Shown: positions 45,077 through 57,306, numbered from the stretch's first letter. The stretch: 64,000 nucleotides of DNA from Amanita rubescens (GCA_015039365.1 WION01000066.1:124001-188000); one strand, 5' to 3'. Notes: generated by a model from the letters alone, not told the origin. Numbers and translations: made by a program.

Positions 45077-46453
45077 ATGGCTTTCCCAGCAGACGAGGTA
45101 TACGTCTGTCAATTCGTTCAATTCAACGTCCCTCATAGCATCAATTGCAGGCAAAACTTGTATCTATCTTTGTACAAACGCTTCTTTATGGTTTGAGCCG
45201 CTCAAGATCTCGCCCGCTCGTATTTAACGGATTTTTACAGGTGCTTATACGGTGCTATTCGTTATCACGACCGCCCTCTTCTTAGGAGGGAGCGGGCGAT
45301 CGGTCTTGCTAGCAGCTCGTAGACGCATGTTTCTCGTATCGATCTTGCTATTCGTGATCGCAACCACAGTGCGTGAGCATCGACGCTCGTTTTGATTCTT
45401 TCACTTATGCCAAATGACTCGGAAGCACATTAGCGTCAACTTTACGCGAATCATCAAAGCGTTTATTATATATCCTAATGCACCGGGAGGACCTTCGGCG
45501 TTCTTCAACCGACTTTCGGAATTTACCCAGATGTTCGGAAGTACGCTGTATGTAGCGCAAACGCTCCTTGGCGACGCTCTAGTCGTAAGTTTTCCGCAAA
45601 CATCGAACCACGCCCTGATTTATCGGCAGATATGGAGATGCTACCTTGCCTGGGATAAGAACATTTTCATCGTTGCCTTTCCTATTCTCCTTTTACTAGG
45701 CAGCACGGGTAAGCCAGCCATCGAGAACAAAAGAAAATACAACACACATCGCTGATTTTTATTCCGGTTAGCGACCGGCATCGGGATTCTTTATTACTTT
45801 GATCGCGTTGTCCCCGACTCTGATATATTCGTAACTCAACTGCAACAATGGATCGTCTCCTTCTTTTCGATGACCCTGGCGACGAATCTTATTGGGACAA
45901 GTTATGCATATGCTTTTGTCTTTCTTTTTTGTACGGATCGGTGTTAACACGTCGTAGGTCTCGTCGCTTACAGGTTATGGCAGATCAACAACAAAGGAAT
46001 CAGGCGTTCCAATAAACGATTGTATCCCGTCTTACTCCTCATAGTCGAATCCGGAGCAATATACTCAGCAGCCCTCTTGGTTCTGCTCATACTCTACAAG
46101 TCTGATTCATGGTTCCAATACATCATCTTGGATGCTGTCAGTACCACCCCTCTTTTTTTTTCCCTTTTTTTCTAAAAAAAAAACTCATTCGTCGTCCTCT
46201 TGGCGCTAGATTTCCTCTCTTGTCGTAAGCACCACCTATCTACGACCCGTTTCATTTCTAAAACTTATGTAATTATTAGGGCCTTGTATTCTCCGTCATT
46301 ATGTATCGCATTTTGGCCGGAGTCACTTCTGTTAGGGGTGAAACGCAACTCTTGGGAATGGACAATATGGATTTAGGTGGCACGTCTCACATTCATAGTG
46401 TGGACGGAAGCAAAGTCGATCGTGCCTCGAGTTTAGGTGGTTTCAATAGCTGA
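45077..46453 (+). CDS. 7-TM membrane protein, copy 1
   Basis: Polytopic membrane protein of a large basidiomycete family without known function, receptor-like in topology. It starts at ATG 45077 (MAFPADE). About nine exons join in frame to some 315 residues. Membrane segments visible in order: AYTVLFVITTALFLGG, FLVSILLFVIATT, STLYVAQTLLGDAL, FIVAFPILLLLGST, WIVSFFSMTLATNLIGT, YPVLLLIVESGAIYSAALLV and FQYIILDAI with GLVFSVIMYRI. Between TM2 and TM3 the loop NFTRIIKAFIIYPNAPGGP carries a likely N-glycosylation site. The C-terminal tail is hydrophilic. Starts and introns were fixed by comparison with the inverted paralogue at 46577-48051, to which it is tail to tail. Confidence 0.78.
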
Positions 46454-46576
46454 TGATATTTGTGCGGTAATTACAATTGGGTAGGCTGTCTAAGTCTGTG
46501 AAGAGAAGTAAAGCAAAAGCAATCGAACGAAATTTTGATCAGATGTCAGTGTCTTCGGGTTCTGTATATATCCATG

Positions 46577-48051
46577 TTATATCAAGAAAGAATGGTGAAT
46601 GTGATGGTATGACATACTCTTATCCGATAGTTTTTTATCCTCAAATTCATTTGCACTACCAGCATCTGGGCGAGAAAATTCCGTGTCTACGAAGATGCTC
46701 TCGTTGGGCGCCGCTCTGAAAGGCCCAAGCTCTATTTGATCTGCGAAACCCATCGGTGAGGTTTCCGTCTCTGACGAGCGCCAGCCTCTGGAGGAGACGA
46801 TTGTCTCTCCTGCAGGCGTTGTGATACCCAGACCAATCCGGATAATGATCATGGAGAATACAAGACCCTAAATGGTGCCATGGTCACGCTCGGTCCTCGA
46901 TGACAAATGGGGTAAATGATACTCACGACGATCGCGGAGACCTGTTATCGGAGAATGATTGATTAACGAGTGATTAGCAGCTGAAAGACCTAGGACGTAC
47001 CGCATCAAGTACGACATATTGAAACCAAGATTGAACTTTGTAGAGGATGAGAAGGACAAGGAGAGTTAGGGAATACACGGCGCCGGACTCTACGACGAGG
47101 AATATGACAGGCCGCATGCTATATCCAGTGAATACGATAGTTTGTCGGTTGATAAACCATATACGAAATGCGACGAGTGCTACATTTTCAAGTGAGCCAC
47201 GGTTGGGGAGTGAATTTCTTGTAGCTCACCTGTACATATGACGTTTGTAGCGAACGTGGTGATGAAGAACGAAATGATCCATTGCTGGAGTTGTTGCACG
47301 AAAACAGGAGCATTTGGTACAATTCGGGCAAAGGAGTAAAGAATCCCGACGCCAGTGACTGTAAAAGACCGTGAGAGTTGATTTCGAGAAACTAAAAAAG
47401 GGTAGGAGACTGCCATACCGAAGCTGCCCACAAGTAGCAGACAAGGAAAGGCAATGATGGCAAATTTCCTGCCCCAGACGAGATAGCACCGATAAAGCTA
47501 CGACGATCACTTGATCTGAATCTGAGACACTTGGCAGGTATAAAATCAACATACCACAACACCATCACCGACCAGAGTCTGGGCGACGTATATCGTGCTT
47601 CCGAAAAGTTGAGTAAAGTTGGAGAGCTGGTTGAAGAAAGCTGGTGGTCCGCCTGGTTCATTTCGGTAGATTATAAATGCCTGTATTATTCGCGTAAAAT
47701 TGACACTGATGTGCTAAGTGGGCTTAATGAGATTTTGGCTTGCCAAGATGAATAAGCGATAGACACTCACCATCGTAGCCAGGATGAACATGACCAAAGA
47801 AATCCCAATCATCGTCTTGAGCACCGGACGACCCCTTTGTCGGCGATAAATCAAAACCCATGACGTTAAAACAAAAAGGACAGTATAGGCTCCTACGGTA
47901 CGTTAGTACTCAAATTTCTCGATGGAAAGCCTCCGCACCGTATAGTACAGATTGAATATAGATGGATATTAATTTTGCCTGTGAGTACGTTCAGCCATCG
48001 GGGTTTATGGTGCGGTTCTGTGAGACTGACCTCATCGGGCCCTATAGTCAT
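46577..48051 (-). CDS. 7-TM membrane protein, copy 2
   Basis: Inverted paralogue of the gene at 45077-46453, with the two stops only about 120 bp apart. It starts at ATG 48051 with MTIGPDE, then exon 2 LISIYIQSVLYG, then AYTVLFVLTSWVLIYRRQRG, GISLVMFILATM, STIYVAQTLVGDGVV, YRCYLVWGRKFAIIAFPC, TGVGILYSFARIVPNAP, QQWIISFFITTFATNVICT, the VESGAVYSLTLLVLLIL segment and VGLVFSMIIIRIGLGI. Seven membrane spans and the same intron phases as copy 1. The cytoplasmic tail is longer (about 60 residues after TM7) and rich in Ser, Glu and Asp. Roughly 350 residues. Frame intact. Confidence 0.78.
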
Positions 48052-48652
48052 CCTACGGGAAGGGACTAAGATACAACGATATCGATACGCAGTGGGGGTG
48101 GCTTTGAGGGTGTTTCGAGAATTCGGATGGTTATAATAAAGAGTCCACGATGGATCTCCTCATATACGTCTAACATGCGAACGAGTCCTTCCCAGACCCT
48201 GTGGATGGTAACGGTTTACGATTATTAATATATGTCCCTTGGCGAAACTGGGAGAGAGGAGGAGTGGTGTGGATCGTTTCACCGCCCAGGCAAGGTAAGT
48301 AGGGTATTTGCCTGTCCGGGAGGGAGTATAGTTGGAAAGAAAGAACACATGGAAAGGTTTTCTTCCAAAGTCTAAATGTGACGTAACGTTGGGTTCTTTG
48401 CTGTAAAGCCACGCGTGCACAAGCCATGCTTCCACGCCACGGGTTACACGCATACACAATATTTATTTACCATGTCTGGCTTCGTCAGCTTTGTAGGGTT
48501 TCGTGGTGGGTCATGGGAAAAACTAGTGAAGCTCTGAACTTTCCTTTCGTCGTCGGCGGAGCGCCGGAAGTGCGGCAATGTTGAACCGGCCTTTTCCTTA
48601 CTAGCACCGAGAGGCTAGATCCCTATACACATGGTCCGAAATCTAATCTATC
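48052..48652. other. intergenic
   Basis: Promoter side of the 7-TM gene and 3' side of the reductase gene. Open frames at 48160-48459 are overlapping shadows without support. Confidence 0.4.
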
Positions 48653-49868
48653 CTAAGAGGTCCTTGGCACAATCCCGCCCGTGACCATGTCCCAACCAAG
48701 CTGTTCATAAGTCCAACCAAAACACGATCCACCCAACTTGGGCGAATGAAACCCACAAACGGACTTGTGCATCCCAGGCTCTTCATGAATCCCATCCAAA
48801 ATGCGCATATCTTCGTCCGAGAGTTCCACCAACTTTAGGCACCCGTTAACGGAACAAATTCGTAATGGTTGGGTAGGTGACACACACCTTGATATTTTCT
48901 TTCATCCTGTCTTCTCTTTCTGTTTTTGGAATGACAGCTGTACCTCGTTGGACACCCCAGCTTAGCAACACTTGGGCCGGGGTGACACCCCTCCGCCGCG
49001 CAACGCCCATGAGCGTTTCGTTGTTCGCTAGTTTGTTCTTGGCAATAGGAGAGTACGCCGTCACCACTATCCCTCTCTCCTTACAAAATTGAATCAACTC
49101 GTGTTGAGGGAGACTGGGGTGTGCTTCGATTTGGTTAACAGCTGGGATGATTTGGGTTTGACAGTGAGATAAGAGCTCTTTCAAGGTCTTTACGCTGAAA
49201 TTTGATACGCCGATGTTCTTGACTTTTCCTGGCGTCAGGTTAGCTTTTTCAGGGAAGGAACGAATGCATCCATACCGCTTGCGAGCAGATTTTGCATCGA
49301 AACCCACGTTTCGATAAAGGTGGGACTTTGATCTGGGGCATACGCGTCACCTAAGTCTATTATAAGTTTGATATTATTATACGTAGTTTAATAAGATACC
49401 ATTTACTTTCAGGGCTTGAGGCCAGTGCATAAGGTACAAATCGACATATTCAATGCCTAGTTTGCGGAGGCTGATATCCAAGGCTTGAGCGACGCGACTA
49501 TGGTCTTCACCTCTAAAAAAGTGAGGAAACGCGACGGAAGCGGATGAATGCGGACTTACGCAAGCTTGGTAGTTATGAATAAGTCATCACGCGTCAAGGT
49601 TTAATGAGTCTTCTCTCTTTTTTACAATACAAAGTAACAATAGCCGTACCGTAATTCGCAGCCTTGGGTTTTTCCTTTTTTGAGTCTGATGCTAGCATGT
49701 GATGAGGCACAGACTTGCCGTATCGATGTGTCTATATCCGATTTGTAAGGCGCTTTTAACCATGGAGGTGACGTGGTCGCCTTCGCCGACGTGCCCCATC
49801 CAACACCCTATGCCTATGGCGGGGATGGAGTTGCCATTGTTGAGTTTGAAAGAGGGAACCGAGGTCAT
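48653..49868 (-). CDS. aldo-keto reductase, one segment missing
   Basis: NADPH-dependent carbonyl reductase of the AKR superfamily. Starts at ATG 49868: VPSFKLNNGNSIPAIGIGCW and YRHIDTA. Next is an intron with a GC donor (49663-49718), then AANYG. The expected NExxVGxAIxxSGV segment of about 15 residues is then missing: the sequence goes through an intron-like stretch with a TAA straight to RDDLFITTKL. After that the gene is intact: LRKLGIEYVDLYLMHWPQ, KNIGVSNFS, NQIEAHPSLPQHELIQFC, TAYSPIA, LLSWGVQRGTAVIPKT and a C-terminal exon. All four catalytic residues (D, Y, K, H) are readable. Either an unusual exon is hidden or a small deletion has damaged the gene; I lean to damage. Confidence 0.72.
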
Positions 49869-50097
49869 GCTGTCAGTGTAAGTGGTATAGAGGTGAAGAA
49901 GGCATCACGTGGAGAGATTCAAAGAGTTTATATCCGCCGTCAAAGAGGGTGAGAGATAACATTAGCTTCAAGCTGCGCCGCAGAGATCCGTAATGGGTCA
50001 AGGCTTTTCCTCGTCACCCGAGCATCTCGACTTAAACTTTCCGCTCTCAAAAAACGTCTAAATGGCATTTTTCGATTTTAAAGCAGTCGTGGACACT

Positions 50098-50682
50098 CTA
50101 TTGAATATTATAGCCAATCAAACTTCTGCGACCCATTATCTCCCCAATCTGCAACACCCACGCAATTCAGCACCAAGTCGAGAAACTCGGGGACGACGTA
50201 CCTTGAATATACCATACGCCTCGAGACCGTACACTCCAATCCTCAAAATCTCACCACTCACAACGGCTTCTCTCCAAAACGCAGGACTAAGTGCCCGAGA
50301 AAAGAGGGTGGAGTAAGCGGATTGAATGGCTCCTAAGCTGGGAGGGCTAAGCCTCTCCGCGCGGTAGATGTGTTTGACCAATTCACGAGCCACGGCGAGG
50401 TTGTAAAAGAGTGGTTGCTGGTAAGCTGCGGATGTACAGGTGTTATGACAATGTAATTTTGGGTGGCACGGAACACTTACAACCTAGCATTCCGCCGAGC
50501 CTCTGACCAGCAGGCTCTAGCATCTTTTTTGAAGTCTCCCATATTTGACCTGCTTGTTTTTGTGCGCCGGAAAGAACGTCCTGGGCTTTCTTTTGAGCGC
50601 CGTCCGTCCCCGAAGACGCATTTCGCGTGAAAATACGTTGAACGGAGCGTCGAAGAGTAAACGAGGGGAGGGCGGGACGCAT
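50098..50682 (-). CDS. ATP20: mitochondrial ATP synthase subunit g
   Basis: Subunit g of the mitochondrial F1Fo ATP synthase, needed for dimerisation of the enzyme and crista shape. Starts at ATG 50682 with a basic, arginine-rich presequence-like N-terminus (PSFTLRRSVQRIFTR), a short helical stretch (KKAQDVLSGAQKQAGQIW), then after an intron (GTAAGT donor) YQQPLFYNLAVARELVKHIY, ERLSPPS, and the C-terminal membrane helix region FWREAVVSGEILRIGVYGLE with a terminal exon GEIMGRR. It includes a GxxxG-like pattern. About 157 residues, normal for fungi. Same strand as PHO88, whose stop lies 166 bp upstream. Confidence 0.85.
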
Positions 50683-50848
50683 CGCGTAGTACAAGTTGAG
50701 AAAAAATAAAAATATTATTTAAAAATTAATTTTTGACCCGGATTTTTCCGTATCTTATCTGCTATCCCTTTTTTCCGCGTAAAACCATTAACTATTATAT
50801 TATAGGTGATAAAGGTATACACAGATCACAGTTTACAAACGCCCTCCC

Positions 50849-51734
50849 TTACTCGTCCTTTTTGCCCACTCGTTTCTCAGCCTCGGCGATGGATGCAGCG
50901 TCCGTCTGTGGACCAGCTTGGACTGGGTAGGGTCGCGTGTTAGCGTGACTGCGGAAAGTGTGGGAGAACGAAAAAAACATACCACCAAACATGCTGGCGG
51001 CCTTGAATGGGCGTGCCAAGTCGCCCTCTGCAGCTTTGCCGAGGATATAGATGGCTACGAGTTTCGCGTCATACAAGCCTTTTAAGCCCATAAGTGCCTG
51101 GATGAACAGAGGTTGCGTGTATCCAAAGTATCCGTGCATAACGGCCATCATGGCGATTCCGAGAAACACACCGCGCAGCTAGGGAAAGAAAGCTGTTAAT
51201 GTCCGGAGTCGAATAAACGTGAGGGATACTCACTAGTTTTGATGTCTCTGCAAGGTCATAGTCCCGGACGGTTGTTGTAACCAGCTGCCCTGGCTCTCCC
51301 GACTAAAAACCGAGGGTGTGAGAATATTCTTGGCGATGCGACAATTGATACTGACCATTGGATTCGCCGAATCCACTGCAAAAAGAAATTTATGAGTTCT
51401 TGGCAAGGTGTCTAGGATCATGGGTACTAACCGTATTTCAACACTGTCTGATCGTTCTTGGCTTTTATCTGTTATTGTGGAATAAGGTCGCGTGGGCTAA
51501 ATAGACTCATGGAGTGAGCTGACCTGAGATGAGACGTAGTAGTAAACGCCGAGAACGACAAGCTGTGTGGCGGCGTAAGATACTCGGACGTAGAGGAGGA
51601 CCTGGGGGTTATCAAAGGGTATCCTACGGGCCACTGATGAAGTGAGTATTGAAAGAGAAATATAAAATATAAAAGAATAAAATACATTGCATGACGCCGA
51701 GGGAAATGGCGAGGTTTTGGACGGCGCTGTTCAT
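50849..51734 (-). CDS. PHO88: PHO88/SND3-type ER membrane protein
   Basis: Pho88 homologue, an ER membrane protein first linked to phosphate transport and later to the SND targeting pathway. ATG 51734: MNSAVQNLAISLGVMQ, then ARRIPFDNPQVLLYVRVSY, the membrane span TQLVVLGVYYYVSSQ, KNDQTVLKYV, MSGEPGQLVTTTVRDYD, SKLLRGVFLGIAMMAVMHGY, YTQPLFIQALMGLKGLYDAK, GDLARPFKAASMFGG, and a short last exon with EAEKRVGKKDE. About 187 residues in six exons; family-typical throughout. It is divergently transcribed from SLM1 across about 140 bp. Confidence 0.93.
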
Positions 51735-51874
51735 GGCTCGTTACTAGTCTGTGCTTGAAAACTGGAACGTGACGAGGGTGACGTGTCGTGACCACGTTGT
51801 TTGGGTTGTTTGTTTGTGACGTCACTGATCCAATAAAAGCAAATCATGTCTCTCTACGCTTGGCCTCAACCGCC
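51735..51874. promoter_or_regulatory. divergent promoter between PHO88 and SLM1
   Basis: Only about 140 bp separate the two start codons, so leaders and promoters of both genes must overlap here. It contains a GACGTCA string near 51817-51823 and a gtgacgtg-like string near 51778, both of the bZIP CRE type, but no convincing TATA box. Confidence 0.4.
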
Positions 51875-53797
51875 ATGAACAACTCCACCCCGCCCTCTCG
51901 TTCCGCCTCAATCTCCAGGGCGAGCAAGCACGGTTCCTCAATTTCAAGATCTCAATCGCTCATCAAGAAAAATATTGCGCCTAATGACCTTAGACCATCA
52001 GATATTCTCATCGAACGATTCGTAGCTTGGAATGCCATTGTGAAACAGCTCATTGCTTACTTTGAGGTTCGTCGCGTATTCATTTTCTCATCTACTTACA
52101 TGATGACCGCGCGTAGGGTGTTGCTGACATAGAAATTAACACGGCACGCGAGCTTACGAAACTCGGCGCAGTCATTCAAGTTCCCTTTAGAGCCGGCAAC
52201 CAGTTCCTCGGAGAAGGTGGCTTACAGGTATGTTAAAGCTCCTCACACCGCTCACGTTAACGAAACGGCACTGTTAGGACGTGTTCTATGAGTTTAGAGA
52301 CAGGACTCGCCACACCGCGGACCAACACGCCAATCTTGGCCGTACCATTGATAGCTCCATCGTTCAACATTTGTTGAAGCTCAGGGCGGAAATTAAGGCA
52401 CATATCAAGGTACGCGTGCAGGCAGTCGCATCCATGGATGATACCGATAAGTGACCGCTACAGAATGTACAAAACGACACTGGAAGGCTGGCAACCAGCG
52501 TGGCAAAGGAGCGCGAACTGTCCGTGAAGCTCGTTGCAGACCTTGCACACAGCATCTCGGCTTTCAAGAACGATCCGATGCACATCACCTCCAAGAGTGA
52601 TCCGTTCGTTGCAAATCAAGCCGTGGCTCGTCAACTTATCAAGCAAGTGCATGAAGAGAACCTCTTGCAGAAATCCATCGTTATCATGCAGCAAAACAGC
52701 GCCCATTTTGAAGAGGGAATCGTTCGTGCGATCCAGTCTGCTTGGCAAACATTTGACGAATGGCAATCGCGTGCATCGGCCTCGGTACAAGACACCTACC
52801 GTAATCTTTCGAATCATCTCGGTTCTCTTCCACCCGATAAGGAATGGATATCCTTCGCGGCACGGTCTGATCATCTATTAGATCCTGAAACCCCATTGCG
52901 CAACCCCGAGACCATTATATATCCTAGTAAAGATGACCCAGCCGTGTCGGCTGTGCACACCGGTTTACTAGAACGGAAGAAGAGATTCACTCGAGCGTAT
53001 ACCGAATCGTATTATGTATTGACACCTGCCGGTTTCCTGCATGAATTCATGACGTCTGATCCAGCGGCGCCTGGTGGAACAACTCCCACTTTCAGCCTTT
53101 TCTTACCAGCATGCACTCTAGGCCCACCTTCTTCCGCACTCTCACGTTCTCACAAGTTCCACATCGAAGGCAGCAAGAACGGGACTGGCACTACCAAGAC
53201 GGGTTCATTCCGTCTCAACAATGGAATCGCGTGGAGTTTCCGTGCACGTAGTCGAGAGGATATGATGGAGTGGTGGAACGATATACGCATGTTGTGCGCA
53301 CGGTACCTTGTTGCAAGTGAACAGATTGAGCGTGACGGACCCGTAGCGGCTGCAGTTCGAGCTGCTGGCTATGTGAGTGAGGAAGAGGAAGAAGTTCCCA
53401 GCAGCGGTGACGAAGAAGAAGAAGGGTTGGGCGAGGGAGGAGACGAACTATACGTGGATGGCGCAGATGGAGGTCACGAGTACCCTCAGCCTGAGAAGCA
53501 GCGCGGAACAGAGATAGCGCTTAACGGATATGCTGTAAGTATGAGTTGATTATCAGCTCGTGTAAAGGGCTTACGTATGGGGTTGAGCACAAGGCCGGTT
53601 CCGTCGAGAATGGCCATGCGGAGGCAGTCAGTCCGGAGCGCAACGGAGGACCGAGCGGATTAAGTAGACGTCAACAAGAAAAAGCGCCGGATAATGGAGA
53701 AGGCGGATATGACGTTGACGGCGTCCAACCTGATGGGGGACATCAAGTTGTTGGGGATCCAACCCTGGATAGCAGCAGGTTTACAGAAGAACTTTAG
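51875..53797 (+). CDS. SLM1: Slm1-like BAR-PH protein, TORC2 effector
   Basis: Plasma-membrane adaptor of the Slm1/Slm2 family, which binds PI(4,5)P2 and links eisosomes, TORC2 and Ypk kinases. About 570 residues. N-terminus Ser/Arg-rich (ASISRASKHGSSISRSQSL), then the F-BAR-like helical domain: DILIERFVAWNAIVKQLIAY, ARELTKLGAVIQVPF, FYEFRDRTRHTADQHANLG, VAKERELSVKLVADLAHSIS, AIQSAWQTFDEW. The PH domain follows: RKKRFTRAYTESYYVLTPAG, FLPACTLGPPSS, and WSFRARSREDMMEWWNDIRM, closing with the PH-type Trp. An acidic, unstructured tail (EEEEEVPSSGDEEEEG) and a last exon ending FTEEL. Five introns, all in frame. Confidence 0.9.
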
Positions 53798-55542
53798 GGC
53801 ATGTAGGTGAACGTGGACGGTTATTATTCTTGAACGTTGCGAACGATACTATTATACTACTACTTTGTATTAATTATAATGAACACACGTCTCGAACGTT
53901 GTAAAAAAAACTTTTTTAGCTTGGAATGCATCATGCACGTGTACAAGTTCGAGGAAAAAACGTGTTTTGGAACGAGCCCTTTGCCAACAAACGAGGTCCA
54001 GGGTGTGGGCGTACGGACACCCGCCCTAACGTGATGGAGAATTAATATAACATTAATGAAATGAAAAACAGAATTTTCTGATATTCCACGCTGAACCGCG
54101 TAGTGTACGCGATGAAGACGGGATTTTGTTCGTCCGCTCTCTTGGTTTTTTATTGGTTGGATAACTTTGGGCCAGCTCAGTGCCTTCCACGTTTTGGGTT
54201 TGGGGATGTTTGGAGGGGTTTGGTAGTGACCCCCCCCCGGGTTTGCGCGGCGCCGCAGTGATAGGAATGGTAGAAGACAAGGTTTCGACAGGCGGTGATG
54301 ATGGGACGTCCCCACTGGCAACAGTATAGATGGGTATAATAAGTAAACACAACTGGCAGGCTAAGGCACGCAACACCGGTAGAACCGCGACGCGACAAGG
54401 CGAAGTGTGATGGTGATGGTGTGATGAAAAAGCGGAGAGAAATGATGAACAACGGTGCTGTGCTTTACTGCGCCCAACACACAAGAGTGAGTAAAAGCAA
54501 CAATGATGGAACTAAGAAGCTTGGAGCATGTGAAAAAAACAAAAACAAAAAAAGCGATGAATATTCGGATGGAAGAAATGTCGTTATCGCCGAGATGCTG
54601 CCAGTGCCAGGTGCGATTCGGAATCGGAGATGGAGCGGCAGAGATGTGAGGCGGGTGCGGTCCACGAGAGACTCGGTGAGAGGCGTAGTTATATTGCAAG
54701 GTTAATGTTAGCTGTCAAACAGTTGTCAAGCTAAGGGGGGAGGGAGGGTCATGGGACCACTCAGGCTGAGAACGGTATAGACGACCGCCGAGTGGGTGTG
54801 CACAGAACAAGGTTTAAGACTGAGGCACGCACGTAATGGTGACAGTTTAGCCGTACGTTCTATGAATACGATAAGACGATTGAATTGCGATGATGGGATT
54901 GGGTACTTGGCACGCCGCACTGCGTGTCACTGGTCCTAGTCTGCAGTGGGTCCAAGCGGGAGTGGGGGGCGCAATCAATGTATTGAATGTTGGTAAACCG
55001 GTGCAGTGGATGGTTGCTAAGAGCGCATTGTCAAATTATGAACAGTCCTTGTCCTCTTTTTGAGGGCAACTCTTGCCTGCCTAATTCGACCGAAAGGCGA
55101 GTGGACGATCTGGACTGAAAGACGGGGACAGTTACCAAATGGCGTAGTGTTCGGTCACGCGCTATACCGTTATCGGTGTTGGTGGGAGTTAAAGAAACCT
55201 GCGGTCGGTCAGTGAAAGTGACAAGTTTTCGTAGGTAAGAAGACGAAAGTTGGAGAATGGAGAGTCGACTCCGATACTGACAAGGAGAGACGTTTATAGG
55301 CCAAGATGCACGAGTCAAAGTCGAGGAAGACGACAAGTCGTGCCCGATGGGAGATCAAGCGACCAAGTTACTGGGACCGACCTACCAAAAAAGACCGTCA
55401 AGGGGTGCATCGTGGCTGAGACTTTCTCGCACAGTTACTTATAAAGTCAATATTGGGCCTCGTGGAATTCGCTCGTTTTATCGCCCCCGTATCGTTCCCT
55501 TTTACTGCTAACTACTATTCGCTCCTCTCTATCGAGTCGGCC
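53798..55542. other. long intergenic region upstream of HMG gene
   Basis: About 1.7 kb with no supported gene; long open frames on the minus strand at 53860-54484 arise from C-rich and polypyrimidine stretches. A TATAAAG element lies at about 55439. The length contrasts with the 140-300 bp gaps of the neighbouring core genes and fits a regulated gene. Confidence 0.45.
55439..55445 (+). promoter_or_regulatory. TATA-like element before HMG gene
   Basis: TATAAAG within cacagttacttataaagtca, about 100 bp before ATG 55543. Confidence 0.45.
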
Positions 55543-57306
55543 ATGCCAGCGGAGAGGTCAAAGATATCTTCAAAGAGGACAAACGACGTCCAAGGTCAGT
55601 TGCGATCAACGATCGCTCTCCCCTCTCCAGATCGCGCTCACCAACGGCAATAAATAGCCACCCAGTTAGTCTGGGCCGTGGATTTCCCTGCGTCATATGC
55701 CTCCGCTATTGCACCTACAGACTGCAGCGTGTCCTTTACCGACAACGTAACCCATACTTCCTTTGACATCACACTATCACCTTCTTCCGAGTCTGCTCCC
55801 TCCGCAGACGACCTTCCGCCCCTCGTCGATGCTCCGATTACATCCGAGTTTCAAATTTTCTCACCCAACGAGGATAACTCCTCCTCTACCAACTCCAGGC
55901 GTACTCCTCATTCAAAGAAAAAACCTGAGAACCATATCCCTCGTCCACCCAATGCGTTCATCCTCTTCCGTTCTTCGTTCATCAAGAGTCAACACGTGTC
56001 TGCAGAAGTCGAGACCAACCACTCGACCCTGTCCAAGATCATCGGTATGACGTGGCAAAACTTGCCGGAGGATGAACGTCAAGCCTGGCATGTCAAGGCC
56101 AGGGTCGCACTCGCTGAGCATCGGAGAAAGTTCCCCAAGTACACATTCCGCCCCACGCAGAGTAAAGTGAAGAGTAAAGGCGGTGGAGAAGGGGAACGAG
56201 CGACAGGGAAGCGCAAGGTGCGCGAAGTCGAACCAAAGGATCTCAAACGGTGCGCCAAGATTGCCGAGTTGCTCGTCGAGGGCAAGAAAGGCGCGGAATT
56301 GGACGCGGCTATTCAAGAGTTTGATAAGCATCACGTTCCAGAGATTATCACTCGGTTCGAGGCGCCGATTACGGCGAGAGCATTCAGACGCTCGTCATCC
56401 GCTCCCATACCAGAAACGGAGAATTCAAAGAAGACTCAGACCTTCTTACCCGCCTCGCCCGTGATACAAACCAAAGATGGGAAGAAAAAGACGCCAAGAC
56501 CGAGATTGATAACGAGTATACAACCCACGAGGTGCTCGACGCCCAAGGATGATGGAATCGATCAGATGGCGAATGCTACGCTGAAGCAAGAGCCGTCGAT
56601 GGTACGTTAATTTCCCCTTTCGGACTACAGACGCTGACTCATTTGTGTACAGGATTTCAGCATCTTCTCGTTCACCCATCTTAGCCAACAGCCGACTCAT
56701 GGGTTCGACTGCGATCCGCTGTCCCCCCTCACTCCGATACAAACGTCATCTCTTCTCCATGTCAACGACAGCTATACTGCCCCTGCCCCGCTAACCATAC
56801 CGAATCTGCCTTCGTTCTTGATGGACGACTGGTCTCAATCCTCGTCCCCCATCAGTCAATACGACCCATATGACAACCTATCCCCGGTTGACTCGTTTGA
56901 CGCGCATTTCACATTTGACACGCACTCATTCGAAACTCTTGATCTCGACTGCCATCAACAACATGGCAATGGTGCGGCAGCGTTTACAGTTACCGACCCA
57001 ACGAGCATACCGAGCATAGACGACTTATCCTTGGGGCAACAATCGGAGTATGATCTCAGCGCCGGTGCTGAGCTCAATCTTCTCGACATGGGTATGGGTG
57101 GTGTGCCTGGTTTCGACGCAACGCAGTACTTGGATTTGCTCACGCAGCCATCGTGCTCTCAGCAGCAGTACCAGCATCAACATCAGCCGGCGTTCATCCC
57201 GCAGCATCACCAGCAGCAACAACATCATCACCACCATATCCCGCCGACAAATCTCGACCTCGATTTAACGGCTTTGATCGGCTCGCAGGCCGAGTTTGCG
57301 ATTTGA
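55543..57306 (+). CDS. HMG-box (MATA_HMG-type) transcription factor
   Basis: Sequence-specific DNA-binding regulator of the class that includes basidiomycete mating/development factors such as Prf1 and pcc1. No ATG precedes the large exon in frame, so the start lies in a short first exon: ATG 55543 (MPAERSKISSKRTNDVQ), intron to AATAAATAG, then ATQLVWAVDFPASY. The HMG box spans about residues 100-170: HIPRPPNAFILFRSSFIKSQ, HSTLSKIIGMTWQNLPEDER and HRRKFPKYTF. Downstream is a conserved block KDLKRCAKIAELLVEGKKG, AIQEFDKHHVPEIITRFEAP, and a low-complexity region. After the intron following QEPSM the C-terminus is Ser/Pro/Asp-rich with Gln/His runs near 57160-57240, of the activation-domain type. 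About 550 residues. Confidence 0.88.

Noticed and set aside
53860..54484. Long minus-strand open frames upstream of the HMG gene
   Set aside because: They come from low-complexity C- and T-rich DNA and have no domain or start context.
55678..55680. GTG as start of the HMG-box gene
   Set aside because: A short upstream exon beginning at ATG 55543 splices in frame onto this exon.
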